A stretch of DNA of 64,000 bases, from positions 189,023 through 253,022 of the forward strand of contig JBDRKJ010000007.1 of NCBI GenBank assembly GCA_043814035.1, given 5' to 3'. Below are positions 39,286 through 47,057 of this stretch, one piece after another. Within the stretch, counting starts at the first letter, position 1. Every line of letters starts with the position of its first letter. The DNA is from Peribacter sp043814035. GTDB taxonomy: Bacteria; Patescibacteriota; Gracilibacteria; Peribacterales; Peribacteraceae. Under the pieces are notes generated by a model. That model did no database searches. It worked only from the letters and a program-made list of their open reading frames with translations, and was not told the DNA's origin. Position numbers and translations under genes: made by a program.

Positions 39286-40650
39286 TCATTGTGCGAGGAT
39301 CGTAAACGTCTGCCGTGCGTCAGACGGGAACATACGCCCGACGGCGATGATGTACGTACCTGGTTGGTACTCGTAGTGCTGATTGCACGCCGGCCCTGAG
39401 AAGCTGAAGAGATCCACATCCTCCATGGGATAGATCAGGCACGTGATCTGCGTGGAGTCCGTGACGGAAATCTGCAGACTCTGCGCCGCGGAAACGGTGA
39501 ACTTGTACCAATCTTTATAATCCCCCGAAGCAAGTGTGCCGGTGCGTGCCAGATTGAATGGCAGCGTTTGCGCCTCGGCAAAACCATCGTTTCCGTCACC
39601 GGTTGTGGTGGTCACGACCTTCACGTTGAATGTCGTGTCGGCAACCGTCGGCTGGAGCTGGAGCTGGTAGCTACCAGGTTTCAATGCCGTCTTGAGCGTG
39701 CACGTCGATCCTTCCTGAAAACCCATGAAGTACTCGTACGAGAATCCGGATTCCGCCAAGAGATAGAGTCTGCACGTGAGACTGCCGGGCTGACCCGACT
39801 GCAACTTGGCAACCGTCGAGACCACCGCGGAGTGATCGAGCGTAAAACGATAGGTGACGGATTTGCGCTGAGAAAACTTGCCGGCGGACTCAAACGGAAA
39901 CGGCACATCGTAGCTGGCAGCGTCACTCGACGATGAAGAGGACTGCGCTGCCGTCGCACTACTGCTGCTGCGCGCTGTCGAGACAGAGGACGCGCTGCTC
40001 TCCTGACGACGCTCAATGAGATCCGCATGTAGTGCGTTGTAGATCATCGCGGCAGCTTCACCCCGCAAAAGTGGCCAATCGGGATAGAAGCGTGACGCAT
40101 CTTGCCCAGCAATCGGCAGAATGTTCTTTACGTACGCCGCGTAGAGATACTTCGTGTACCACGCTGAGATCGAGACATCCACGAACTTCACCACCTGACG
40201 CGCATCCTCACCAATCTCTTCCACGGGAATGCCAATGACCTGCGTGATCATCTTGAGGGCCTCTACGCGGTTCACAGGATTCGCCGGACGGAACGTGCCG
40301 TCAGAGTAGCCGTCAACAAAACGACGGGCTATCGCATCACACACGTAGGTCTCGTACCAACTGTAGCGCTCCACATCATCGAAACAGGCACGACTGTTAA
40401 CATCAGGAAGTCTGCCCGTGGCCTTGTAGAGCATCTTGAGCATCTCGGCACGGTTCACCTGTCGACCAGGGTAGAAGTAACCGTCAGGATTCCCCGTAAG
40501 AACGCCCGCGTTGACCAGTGCATTGATGGGCTCCTCGAAGCGGTGCCCCACAAGTACATCAGGGAAAATCGCCTCAGCTGCAAAAATCGTCGACGAGAAC
40601 ATCAACAGTGTTCCCGAGGCAAGAAGAGACAGTCGAAGAGAGGCGCGCAT
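39286..40650 (-). CDS. SLH-domain surface protein with C-terminal PPC-like domain
   Basis: 454 residues. A signal peptide (LRLSLLASGTLLMFSSTIFAAEA) precedes three SLH repeats (about 28-205: FPDVLVGHRFEEPINALVNAGVLTGNPDGYFYPGRQVNRAEML, FDDVERYSWYETYVCDAIARRFVDGYSDGTFRPANPVNR, FVDVSISAWYTKYLYAAYVKNILP). A Ser/Ala linker (about 215-245) and two PPC-like beta-sandwich domains (about 250-355 and 360-454, GDYKDWYKFTVSAAQSLQISV) follow. It is probably a secreted protein held to the cell wall by its SLH repeats. It lies between ribBA and ribH but shows no metabolic link. Confidence 0.88.
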   Translation of the reverse strand: MRASLRLSLLASGTLLMFSSTIFAAEAIFPDVLVGHRFEEPINALVNAGVLTGNPDGYFYPGRQVNRAEMLKMLYKATGRLPDVNSRACFDDVERYSWYETYVCDAIARRFVDGYSDGTFRPANPVNRVEALKMITQVIGIPVEEIGEDARQVVKFVDVSISAWYTKYLYAAYVKNILPIAGQDASRFYPDWPLLRGEAAAMIYNALHADLIERRQESSASSVSTARSSSSATAAQSSSSSSDAASYDVPFPFESAGKFSQRKSVTYRFTLDHSAVVSTVAKLQSGQPGSLTCRLYLLAESGFSYEYFMGFQEGSTCTLKTALKPGSYQLQLQPTVADTTFNVKVVTTTTGDGNDGFAEAQTLPFNLARTGTLASGDYKDWYKFTVSAAQSLQISVTDSTQITCLIYPMEDVDLFSFSGPACNQHYEYQPGTYIIAVGRMFPSDARQTFTILAQ

Positions 40651-40709
40651 ACGGAGAATGAGAAGATTGCTGGTAATCGTACTAGCATTTCTCCGTGATG
40701 TACAAGATG

Positions 40710-41171
40710 TTAGGAATGCAGTGGCGAGAGTTGCGCAAGTGCATGAAGGACAGTGCGCGCCGCCTCTTCTCCCTTTTGCAGACGGGCCCGAGCCTGCTCA
40801 AGCGTATGCACGTAGAGAATCTCGAACGCGAACGGCGTGAGATGCCGCACTTGTAGATCCATCATCCCACGAGCAGCCTGTTCGGCAATTAATCGCGCGT
40901 GGTAAGTTTCGCCTTCGACAATGACCCCGAGGCCGATAAGCGCATCGACCTCTTTTGCTTCAATGAGCGCAGCGCCGATGAGAGGAATCTCGAACGAGCC
41001 GGGGGCGGGGTAGGTACGCACGTTGCCCGATGCAATCCCCGCGTCATTGAGCACGCGTTGCGCACCCGAGACCAGCTCTGCCACGACATCTGGATAGAAG
41101 GAGGAATGAATAATGCCGATTCTCCATCCGGAGGAAATATGTGCCGGCAGTGACAGAGGTGAAGAGCGCAT
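40710..41171 (-). CDS. ribH: 6,7-dimethyl-8-ribityllumazine synthase
   Basis: 153 residues from ATG 41171. RibH motifs are present: RIGIIHSSFYPDVVAELVSGA, YPAPGSFEIPLIGAALIEAKEVDALIGLGVIVEGETYHARLIAEQAARGMMDLQ, and the conserved His in ETYHARLI. It condenses the RibBA and RibD/RibA products to the lumazine. A TACAAT box 7 nt before the ATG implies a separate leaderless transcript rather than read-through from ribE. Confidence 0.94.
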   Translation of the reverse strand: MRSSPLSLPAHISSGWRIGIIHSSFYPDVVAELVSGAQRVLNDAGIASGNVRTYPAPGSFEIPLIGAALIEAKEVDALIGLGVIVEGETYHARLIAEQAARGMMDLQVRHLTPFAFEILYVHTLEQARARLQKGEEAARTVLHALAQLSPLHS

Positions 41172-41178
41172 GGGGAGG

Positions 41179-41184
41179 ATTGTA
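41179..41184 (-). promoter_or_regulatory. -10 element, leaderless start of ribH
   Basis: TACAAT (minus strand) 7 nt before ATG 41171. Confidence 0.5.
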
Positions 41185-41209
41185 ACACCAGCGTTCGCCG
41201 GAAAATCCA

Positions 41210-41320
41210 AAAATGCAAGATTCAAGGATCAAATAAGACTCAATTGCCAAACTTTAAAATTGGAACGTATGTTTTGAATCTTGAAATTTGTTTGAAACTT
41301 GATACCTGAATCTTGAAGTT
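41210..41320. repeat. AT-rich short repeats between ribE and ribH
   Basis: TGAATCTTGAA occurs twice (near 41275 and 41309) and CAAGATTCAAGGATC near 41217 is its inverse. They form imperfect stem-loops in the ribE-ribH spacer; no U-rich terminator or FMN riboswitch pattern was seen. Confidence 0.4.
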
Positions 41321-41328
41321 TTCTCTCT

Positions 41329-41919
41329 TTAATTATTGATTATGACTCGCTCGCCCACCGCAAGTAAGGTGCGGACGAGAATATCCGTTTCGATGTTCAC
41401 ATGGTCCCCCATCCGTTTTATTCCAAGCGTCGTCTGCGCGAGCGTCAACGGAATGAGCGCAATCGTGAACACATCGGTACCAACATCGACAATCGTAAGC
41501 GACACGCCATCCAGTGCGATGGATCCCTTGGGGATGATTGCATGGCGGAGGGCGGAAGGCGCACGAATCGTCAGCCGTACATCCTCGCCTTTCCGTTCCA
41601 AACCCACCACTTCCCCTATTCCCTCCACATGCCCTTGCATGACATGACCCTCGAACCTTCCGTGTGCGGGTAGTGCCCTCTCTACATTGATCAGATCGCC
41701 AATAGACAAACTGCCAATCGTCGTTTTTGCCACGGTCTCTGGCATGACATCGAATGTGAGCGAATGTTCATCCAAGATGCTGACCGTGAGGCATACGCCC
41801 GCAACGGCGATACTCGAACCACGCGCGACATCATTAAAGGCCTGTGGCCGCTCGATAGAGAGCTTTCCACCCTGTCGGGCCGTGACCTTGGCCGTTGCTT
41901 CGACGATCCCCGTGAACAT
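41329..41919 (-). CDS. ribE: Riboflavin synthase (alpha subunit)
   Basis: 196 residues from ATG 41919 (a longer frame to 41997 is excluded by the promoter). The two-barrel structure is evident in the duplicated pattern MFTGIVEATAKV ... GVCLTVSILDEHSLTFDVMPETVAKTTIGSL and HVEGIGEV ... GSIALDGVSLTIVDVGTDVFTIALIPLTLAQTTLG. The second-half GHVMQGHVEGIG motif is intact. It converts two lumazines into riboflavin. TACAAT lies 8 nt before the ATG, so it appears to be a leaderless single gene, near uvrA on the opposite strand. Confidence 0.94.
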   Translation of the reverse strand: MFTGIVEATAKVTARQGGKLSIERPQAFNDVARGSSIAVAGVCLTVSILDEHSLTFDVMPETVAKTTIGSLSIGDLINVERALPAHGRFEGHVMQGHVEGIGEVVGLERKGEDVRLTIRAPSALRHAIIPKGSIALDGVSLTIVDVGTDVFTIALIPLTLAQTTLGIKRMGDHVNIETDILVRTLLAVGERVIINN

Positions 41920-41927
41920 GGGAATGC

Positions 41928-41933
41928 ATTGTA
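41928..41933 (-). promoter_or_regulatory. -10 element, leaderless start of ribE
   Basis: TACAAT (minus strand) 8 nt before ATG 41919. Confidence 0.5.
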
Positions 41934-42098
41934 GTGGAATCTTCAGATTTTTTGCTGGTTTCGCCGAGAATTGGCAGGCGAAATGTCTCTCCCCCACTCC
42001 AGATCACCACCAAGACCCTAGACAGGACTCGATTTTTTTGCTACGCTGCTCTCTCAGCGCCGCGCGTGGGCGCATTTTTTATTATTCAATATTTTCTC

Positions 42099-44996
42099 AT
42101 GGATGCAATCATTGTCAAAGGTGCACGCATGCACAATCTCAAGAACGTGGATGTCACCATTCCACGAAATAAGATCACCGTCATCACGGGGCTTTCGGGG
42201 TCGGGCAAGTCCTCCCTCGCGTTCGACACAATCTTCGCCGAGGGACAGCGTCGCTACGTCGAGAGTCTATCCGCCTATGCGCGCCAGTTCATCTCGCAGA
42301 TGGAGAAACCCGAGGTGGAATCGATTGAGGGGCTCTCTCCTGCCATTTCCATTGACCAGAAAACTTCCCCCCGCAATCCGCGCTCCACAGTAGGCACTGT
42401 GACCGAGATCTACGACTACATGCGTCTTCTCTGGAGCAAGGCCGGTCGTGTGCACTGCACCGTCTGCCAACGAGTACTGAGCCAGCAATCCTCCACGCAG
42501 ATCATCGAGACAATTGCCGACATGTCAGAGGGCACCAAGATTTTTCTGCTCGCTCCGGTGATCGAGGGGCGGAAAGGTGCGCATGTCAAGGTGCTCGACG
42601 CCATTCGTCGCGAGGGATTTGTGCGCATGCGTGTGGACGGCACCATCGTCACGACAGATGAGAAAACCGAGCTCGACCCAAAGAAAGCGCACACCATCGA
42701 AATCGTCGTCGACCGCCTGATCGTTCGTGACCTTGAAATGAACGATGAAGAGGCGAATCCAAATCGTTCCCGTCTATCGGATTCTGTGGAACTGTCGCTT
42801 AAGAAAGGAGAGGGATCTCTCATTGTGCTCGACACGGAGGCTAATAAGGAGGTGCGTTTCTCGGAGCTCTTTGCTTGTCCCGATCATCCCAATGAGGCCA
42901 TAGCACAACTGGAGCCACGCAATTTCTCGTTCAACTCGCCGCATGGTGCCTGCGAGGTATGCCACGGACTCGGTTCTATCTTGCAAGTGGACGAGGCCGC
43001 CATCGTACCCAATCCACGTCTCTCTCTCTCCGAAGGGGCAATTCATCCGTGGGCCACCTCTGTCTCACGCATGGGTTTCACCACCCGCCTGCTCGAGGCA
43101 CTCGCCGCACATCTGGGATTCAGCATGGATACGTCGTGGGAGAAGTTGAACACCGAACACCGCGAGGCAATTTTACGTGGATCACCCGAGAAGCTCTCGA
43201 TCACATTCGAGAGTGAGAAATTCGACGGCAACTACGAGACGATGTTTGAAGGCGTGATTCCCAATCTTGAACGTCGACACCACGAAACAGACAGTAGCTA
43301 TGTGCGTCAGCAGATCGAGGAGTACATGCTGGAACTCCCCTGCCCCAGCTGTGGGGGCAAGCGCCTGAAAAAGGAGATCCTCGGCGTGACGGTGGGAGAA
43401 TACAATATCGTCGATGCAACGGACTGCAGTGTAAGCGCAGCGAAGATGTTCTTCGAGAAGCTCATTCCGGCCAAGGAATCGAAGAGTGATCGTACCGAAA
43501 CGATGCTCACATCGTATGAGTACGCCGTGGTGAGCAAGGTACTGAAAGAAATCATCTCGCGCCTCTCGTTCCTCGAGAATGTCGGCCTTACCTACTTAAC
43601 GCTCTCGCGATCGGCAGCCACCCTCTCGGGCGGCGAGGCGCAGCGCATTCGACTCGCGACCCAGATCGGCTCCGCGTTGCAGGGCGTGCTGTACGTGCTG
43701 GATGAACCGAGCATTGGCCTGCATCAGCGCGATAATGCACGATTGATCTCGACTCTTACAAAGCTCCGGGATCTGGGTAACACCGTCATCGTTGTGGAGC
43801 ATGACGAAGAGACGATGCGTTCTGCGGACTACCTGCTCGAAATCGGACCCGGTGCCGGCAAATATGGCGGTGAAATCATTGCCGATGGATCACCTGAAGA
43901 GATTGTGAAAAACAAAAAATCCGTCACCGGTCAGTACCTGAGCGGCAAGAAGTTCATCCCCATTCCATCGAAACGCCGCAAGGGCACGGGCAAGACTCTC
44001 AGCATCACCGATGCTCACCATCATAACCTGCAGCATATCGATGTTTTGCTCCCGCTGGGTACATTCATCGGCGTGACGGGCATCTCTGGCTCGGGCAAAT
44101 CGAGTCTGATTCACGGTATTCTCGCGCCGGAGTTACAGCGTGTCCTCAATGGAGCCAAGGCGCGTCCGCAGAATATGAAGACCATCGAGGGATTGGGCGA
44201 ACTCGACAAGGCCATCGTCATCGACCAATCACCCATCGGACGCACACCCCGCAGTAACCCCGCCACGTACACCGGCCTCTTCACCGAAATTCGCGACGTC
44301 TATTCTGCGTTGCCGGAATCCAAGCTCCGTGGCTATAAGACCGGCCGCTTTAGCTTCAATGTGAAGGGCGGGCGTTGCGAGGACTGCGAAGGCGACGGAA
44401 TGAAACGCATTGAGATGCACTTCTTGGCCGACGTCTTCGTCACCTGCGAAACGTGCAAGGGCAAGCGCTACAACCGCGAAACGCTCGAGATTACCTATAA
44501 GGGAAAAACCATCGCTGACGCGCTCGACATGACCGTGCGTGAGGCACTCGATTTCTTCTCGGCAATTCCCGGTATCAAGAAGAAACTTCAGACGCTCGAA
44601 GATGTGGGATTGGGCTACCTGCACTTAGGCCAGAGTGCCACCACACTCTCAGGCGGTGAGGCGCAGCGCGTGAAGCTGGCAACCGAGCTTACCAAGCGTG
44701 CAACCGGCCGTACCTTCTACATCCTGGATGAACCCACGACAGGTCTGCACTTCGACGACATTGCGCGGCTCTTGGATGTGCTCCAACGTCTGGTAGACAA
44801 GGGCAACACCGTGCTCGTGATTGAACATAATCTCGATGTGATCAAATCGGTCGATCACGTGCTCGATCTGGGACCCGAAGGCGGCGACGCCGGAGGGAAG
44901 ATTGTGGCGCAGGGCACGCCGGAAGAGGTGGCAACCGTTCAAGGAAGCTACACGGGCCAGTACCTCAAAGACACGCTCAAGAAGAAACGGGTGTGA
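42099..44996 (+). CDS. uvrA: UvrA, ATP-binding subunit of the excinuclease
   Basis: 965 residues from ATG 42099; the frame is open upstream to 41934 but the extra residues are not family-like and overlap ribE. Two ABC ATPase halves are clear: Walker A GLSGSGKSSLAFDT and GISGSGKSSLIHG, signature motifs LSGGEAQRIRLATQIGS and LSGGEAQRVKLATEL, and Walker B VLYVLDEPSIGLHQRD and TFYILDEPTTGLHFDD. The zinc modules (CTVCQR, CPSCGGKRL, CEDCEGDGMKRIEMHF, CETCKGKRYN) are complete. It finds bulky DNA lesions with UvrB. Confidence 0.98.
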   Translation: MDAIIVKGARMHNLKNVDVTIPRNKITVITGLSGSGKSSLAFDTIFAEGQRRYVESLSAYARQFISQMEKPEVESIEGLSPAISIDQKTSPRNPRSTVGTVTEIYDYMRLLWSKAGRVHCTVCQRVLSQQSSTQIIETIADMSEGTKIFLLAPVIEGRKGAHVKVLDAIRREGFVRMRVDGTIVTTDEKTELDPKKAHTIEIVVDRLIVRDLEMNDEEANPNRSRLSDSVELSLKKGEGSLIVLDTEANKEVRFSELFACPDHPNEAIAQLEPRNFSFNSPHGACEVCHGLGSILQVDEAAIVPNPRLSLSEGAIHPWATSVSRMGFTTRLLEALAAHLGFSMDTSWEKLNTEHREAILRGSPEKLSITFESEKFDGNYETMFEGVIPNLERRHHETDSSYVRQQIEEYMLELPCPSCGGKRLKKEILGVTVGEYNIVDATDCSVSAAKMFFEKLIPAKESKSDRTETMLTSYEYAVVSKVLKEIISRLSFLENVGLTYLTLSRSAATLSGGEAQRIRLATQIGSALQGVLYVLDEPSIGLHQRDNARLISTLTKLRDLGNTVIVVEHDEETMRSADYLLEIGPGAGKYGGEIIADGSPEEIVKNKKSVTGQYLSGKKFIPIPSKRRKGTGKTLSITDAHHHNLQHIDVLLPLGTFIGVTGISGSGKSSLIHGILAPELQRVLNGAKARPQNMKTIEGLGELDKAIVIDQSPIGRTPRSNPATYTGLFTEIRDVYSALPESKLRGYKTGRFSFNVKGGRCEDCEGDGMKRIEMHFLADVFVTCETCKGKRYNRETLEITYKGKTIADALDMTVREALDFFSAIPGIKKKLQTLEDVGLGYLHLGQSATTLSGGEAQRVKLATELTKRATGRTFYILDEPTTGLHFDDIARLLDVLQRLVDKGNTVLVIEHNLDVIKSVDHVLDLGPEGGDAGGKIVAQGTPEEVATVQGSYTGQYLKDTLKKKRV

Positions 44997-45022
44997 GGAT
45001 AAGTAACCAGTTCAGTAAATTA

Positions 45023-45052
45023 TTGACAAATACATAAAATATTTAATAATAT
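45023..45052 (+). promoter_or_regulatory. Promoter of the TraB-like gene
   Basis: TTGACA (45023-45028) and TAATAT (45047-45052, spacer 18) with 6 nt to ATG 45059: consensus -35 and a leaderless start. Confidence 0.6.
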
Positions 45053-45058
45053 TGCAAT

Positions 45059-45751
45059 ATGGGTTCGATCAAACTTCTTGGAATCGTTCATGCAGATCCT
45101 GATGCGGAGCGCAGAGTGGAACGTGCACTCTCCAGGGAACAACCGGACGTGATCACGGTTGAATTGCACCCTTCAGAGGAAAAGAAACTGAATGCAGATT
45201 GGCTTGCCCCAGAAATTGATGAACGCATAGATCGCATCACCGCTCAACTGAACAGTGATGCACAGCAGCTGTTGCAGCTGTTTACGCGCACTCAAGGTAA
45301 AGAATTTTACACGGCCATTCGTTTTGCCAAACGCAGAGACTTGCCCTACTTCCTCATCGATACGCGACGGACAGAGCAGGCGCAATACATCGCACGAACA
45401 CTGCTGGATCAACGAGATGAAGATATCATTCACGCAATCGAGGAAACCTCACTGGAACTTCAACGGGAAAAAATTAGAAATATGTTTGCGCTTATCGCCC
45501 TTCTGCATGCGAGTAACGATATGGATGCAGAAACAACTTTGCTCGACCAGTGTAGATTCATTACTCAAGAAGGGAGAGATGCTGTACCCGCACGAGCATT
45601 GAATCTGTTATCAGCAATGTACCGAGGAAAAATTCTCCACGTATGCGGTGCAGCCCATACTCTCAATGACACAAAAGGAGAGTCGTTGTACTCCAGACTG
45701 AGAAGAGGGGGGCCCGCGAACGTGAGTCGTGGACTGGCGATAGATCTGTAA
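45059..45751 (+). CDS. TraB/PrgY-like protein
   Basis: 230 residues. The N-terminus KLLGIVHADPDAERRVERALSREQPDVITVEL resembles the TraB/GumN/PrgY start (LxGxxHxxxxSxxxVxxxIxxxxPDxVxxEL) and the C-terminus has LHVCGAAHTLND, equivalent to the late VvGxxH motif. The two His and the Glu of VITVEL are the proposed metal ligands of the Tiki/TraB fold. Family members degrade signalling peptides or have unknown roles; the middle helical region (IDRITAQLNSDAQQLLQLF) is not diagnostic. The strong promoter suggests independent regulation. Confidence 0.6.
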   Translation: MGSIKLLGIVHADPDAERRVERALSREQPDVITVELHPSEEKKLNADWLAPEIDERIDRITAQLNSDAQQLLQLFTRTQGKEFYTAIRFAKRRDLPYFLIDTRRTEQAQYIARTLLDQRDEDIIHAIEETSLELQREKIRNMFALIALLHASNDMDAETTLLDQCRFITQEGRDAVPARALNLLSAMYRGKILHVCGAAHTLNDTKGESLYSRLRRGGPANVSRGLAIDL

Positions 45752-45775
45752 TTCGGGTTACTCGCAAAATATCGT

Positions 45776-46288
45776 TCATGATGAAGGAAAGATCGTTCGC
45801 AGAATATATGCTTTCACATTCGCAAAAATCTCGGTCGCCTCGTTCAGTGCCGCGATCTCGTCATGCGTGAACCAGTGGAGCTCAGCGCCTTCTTCCTGGG
45901 CGAGGCACAGCACCTGCGCTTCGTCGAGGGGTCGGGCAAGGTACACAAAGTCCATGTGCTGGTGAGCCAGTTCGTCGCGCTCAGGCAGAGCGGGAATGTT
46001 CTCGAGTAACAAGGCAATCGGCTTCTTGAGGAGCTTTCCTTCCTCAGGACTTTCTGCAAAAACATCAGGCTGCTCTCCTGTGGTGAGCGAAGTCGAACCA
46101 TCGCCAATGATCTCGACATCGAGTCCTGTTTCCTCTTTGCATTCGCGCTGTGCCGTCTCTTCGGGGGATTCATTTTCATCGACATGACCACCCGGCGGCA
46201 TCCAGCGCTTCAGCCGCTTATGCCAGAGCAGCAACGTGCGGTTCTGTGAGTCCACAACGAAGCCAGTGGCGGTGAAATGACGCTGCAT
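45776..46288 (-). CDS. NUDIX hydrolase
   Basis: 170 residues. The Nudix box is complete: GGHVDENESPEETAQRECKEETGLDVEI (GX5EX7REUXEEXGU). The protein hydrolyses a nucleoside diphosphate derivative; the C-terminal WFTHDEIAALNEATEIFANVKAYIL is typical of the MutT/ADP-ribose pyrophosphatase-like clade, but the substrate is undetermined. It is divergent from the thioredoxin-like gene by 38 bp with a shared palindromic AGTATACT box. Confidence 0.9.
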   Translation of the reverse strand: MQRHFTATGFVVDSQNRTLLLWHKRLKRWMPPGGHVDENESPEETAQRECKEETGLDVEIIGDGSTSLTTGEQPDVFAESPEEGKLLKKPIALLLENIPALPERDELAHQHMDFVYLARPLDEAQVLCLAQEEGAELHWFTHDEIAALNEATEIFANVKAYILRTIFPSS

Positions 46289-46326
46289 GGGAACCGGAGT
46301 ATACTGGAGGTTCCTTCCCCGTTCCT

Positions 46327-46881
46327 ATGGTTCTGATCGACGATAACTCCTCTGTTCTCAAAATTGGCGATACGCTCCCGCACTTCCGTCTGCCTGCCGT
46401 AGACGGCCTGACTGTCGACACGCGCGAGATCAAGGATCCATTTCTCGTCGTGATCTTCACGTGCAACCACTGCCCCTACGCACAGGCGTACGAAGAACGC
46501 ATTCTTGAGATTGCAGAACACTTCGATCAGGAAGGCGTGCAGGTGATTCTGATCAACAGCAACGACGCCACTAACTATCCGCAGGATTCCTTCGCCGCCA
46601 TGAAGGAACGCTATGAGGAACGCGGATACCCCTGCCCGTACTGTCACGACGCCTCGCAGCAAGTCGCGAAGGCCTTCGGCGCGCTCGCAACACCACACTG
46701 TTTCGTCTTCGGTCGTGACCGCACGTTGAAGTACAAAGGCCGCATGGACGACAACTGGGAACATCCCGATCAGGTGAAGCAGCGTGATCTCTGGAATGCT
46801 ATCGATGCATTGGTGGAAAATCGTGATCCTCCCACGGAGGAAGCAAATGCTATTGGGTGCTCAATTAAGTGGAAAAAGTAA
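46327..46881 (+). CDS. Thioredoxin-fold AhpC/TSA-like redox protein
   Basis: 184 residues. The thioredoxin fold and active site are seen in FLVVIFTCNHCPYAQAYEERI (CxxCP), with DTLPHFRLPAVDGL upstream and ATPHCFVFGRDRTLKYKGRMDDNW downstream, as in the family of stand-alone AhpC/TSA-like proteins. The conserved C-terminal GCSIKWK ends the protein. Just beyond the stop codon the DNA encodes a second, similar end (GGNTIGCSIKWKE) in another frame. It probably acts in thiol redox homeostasis. Confidence 0.88.
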   Translation: MVLIDDNSSVLKIGDTLPHFRLPAVDGLTVDTREIKDPFLVVIFTCNHCPYAQAYEERILEIAEHFDQEGVQVILINSNDATNYPQDSFAAMKERYEERGYPCPYCHDASQQVAKAFGALATPHCFVFGRDRTLKYKGRMDDNWEHPDQVKQRDLWNAIDALVENRDPPTEEANAIGCSIKWKK

Positions 46882-46972
46882 AGCACTTGCCCGCCGAAGA
46901 CCCGAGCGAGCTGCGCGAGCGAACGGTGCAGGCGGGAATACCATCGGGTGCAGCATTAAATGGAAAGAATGA
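46835..46972 (+). repeat. Duplicated 3' tail of the thioredoxin-like gene
   Basis: The end of the gene encodes NAIGCSIKWKK; about 95 nt further the DNA again encodes NTIGCSIKWKE (46938-46972) in the +1 frame relative to the gene. Between the two is a GC-rich palindromic segment containing CTTGCCCGCCGAAG (46886-46899), the reverse complement of CTTCGGCGGGCAAG at 13972-13985. This suggests an insertion of a palindromic element with partial duplication of the gene end. Confidence 0.55.
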
Positions 46973-47043
46973 GGAAGGCCACGAACGACGTGAATTACCC
47001 TTCTCGAGTGCAAAATAAGCTCCACATCGCCAAAAAAGACGAG

Positions 47044-47049
47044 TAAACT
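47044..47049 (+). promoter_or_regulatory. -10 element, leaderless start of the RelA/SpoT-EamA gene
   Basis: TAAACT 8 nt before ATG 47058. Confidence 0.45.
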
Positions 47050-47057
47050 GCACCTTC

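Noticed and set aside
41920..42098. FMN riboswitch upstream of ribE
   Set aside because: The AGGGGCAGGGTGAAATTCCC-like core is absent and a -10 box 8 nt before the ATG leaves no leader.
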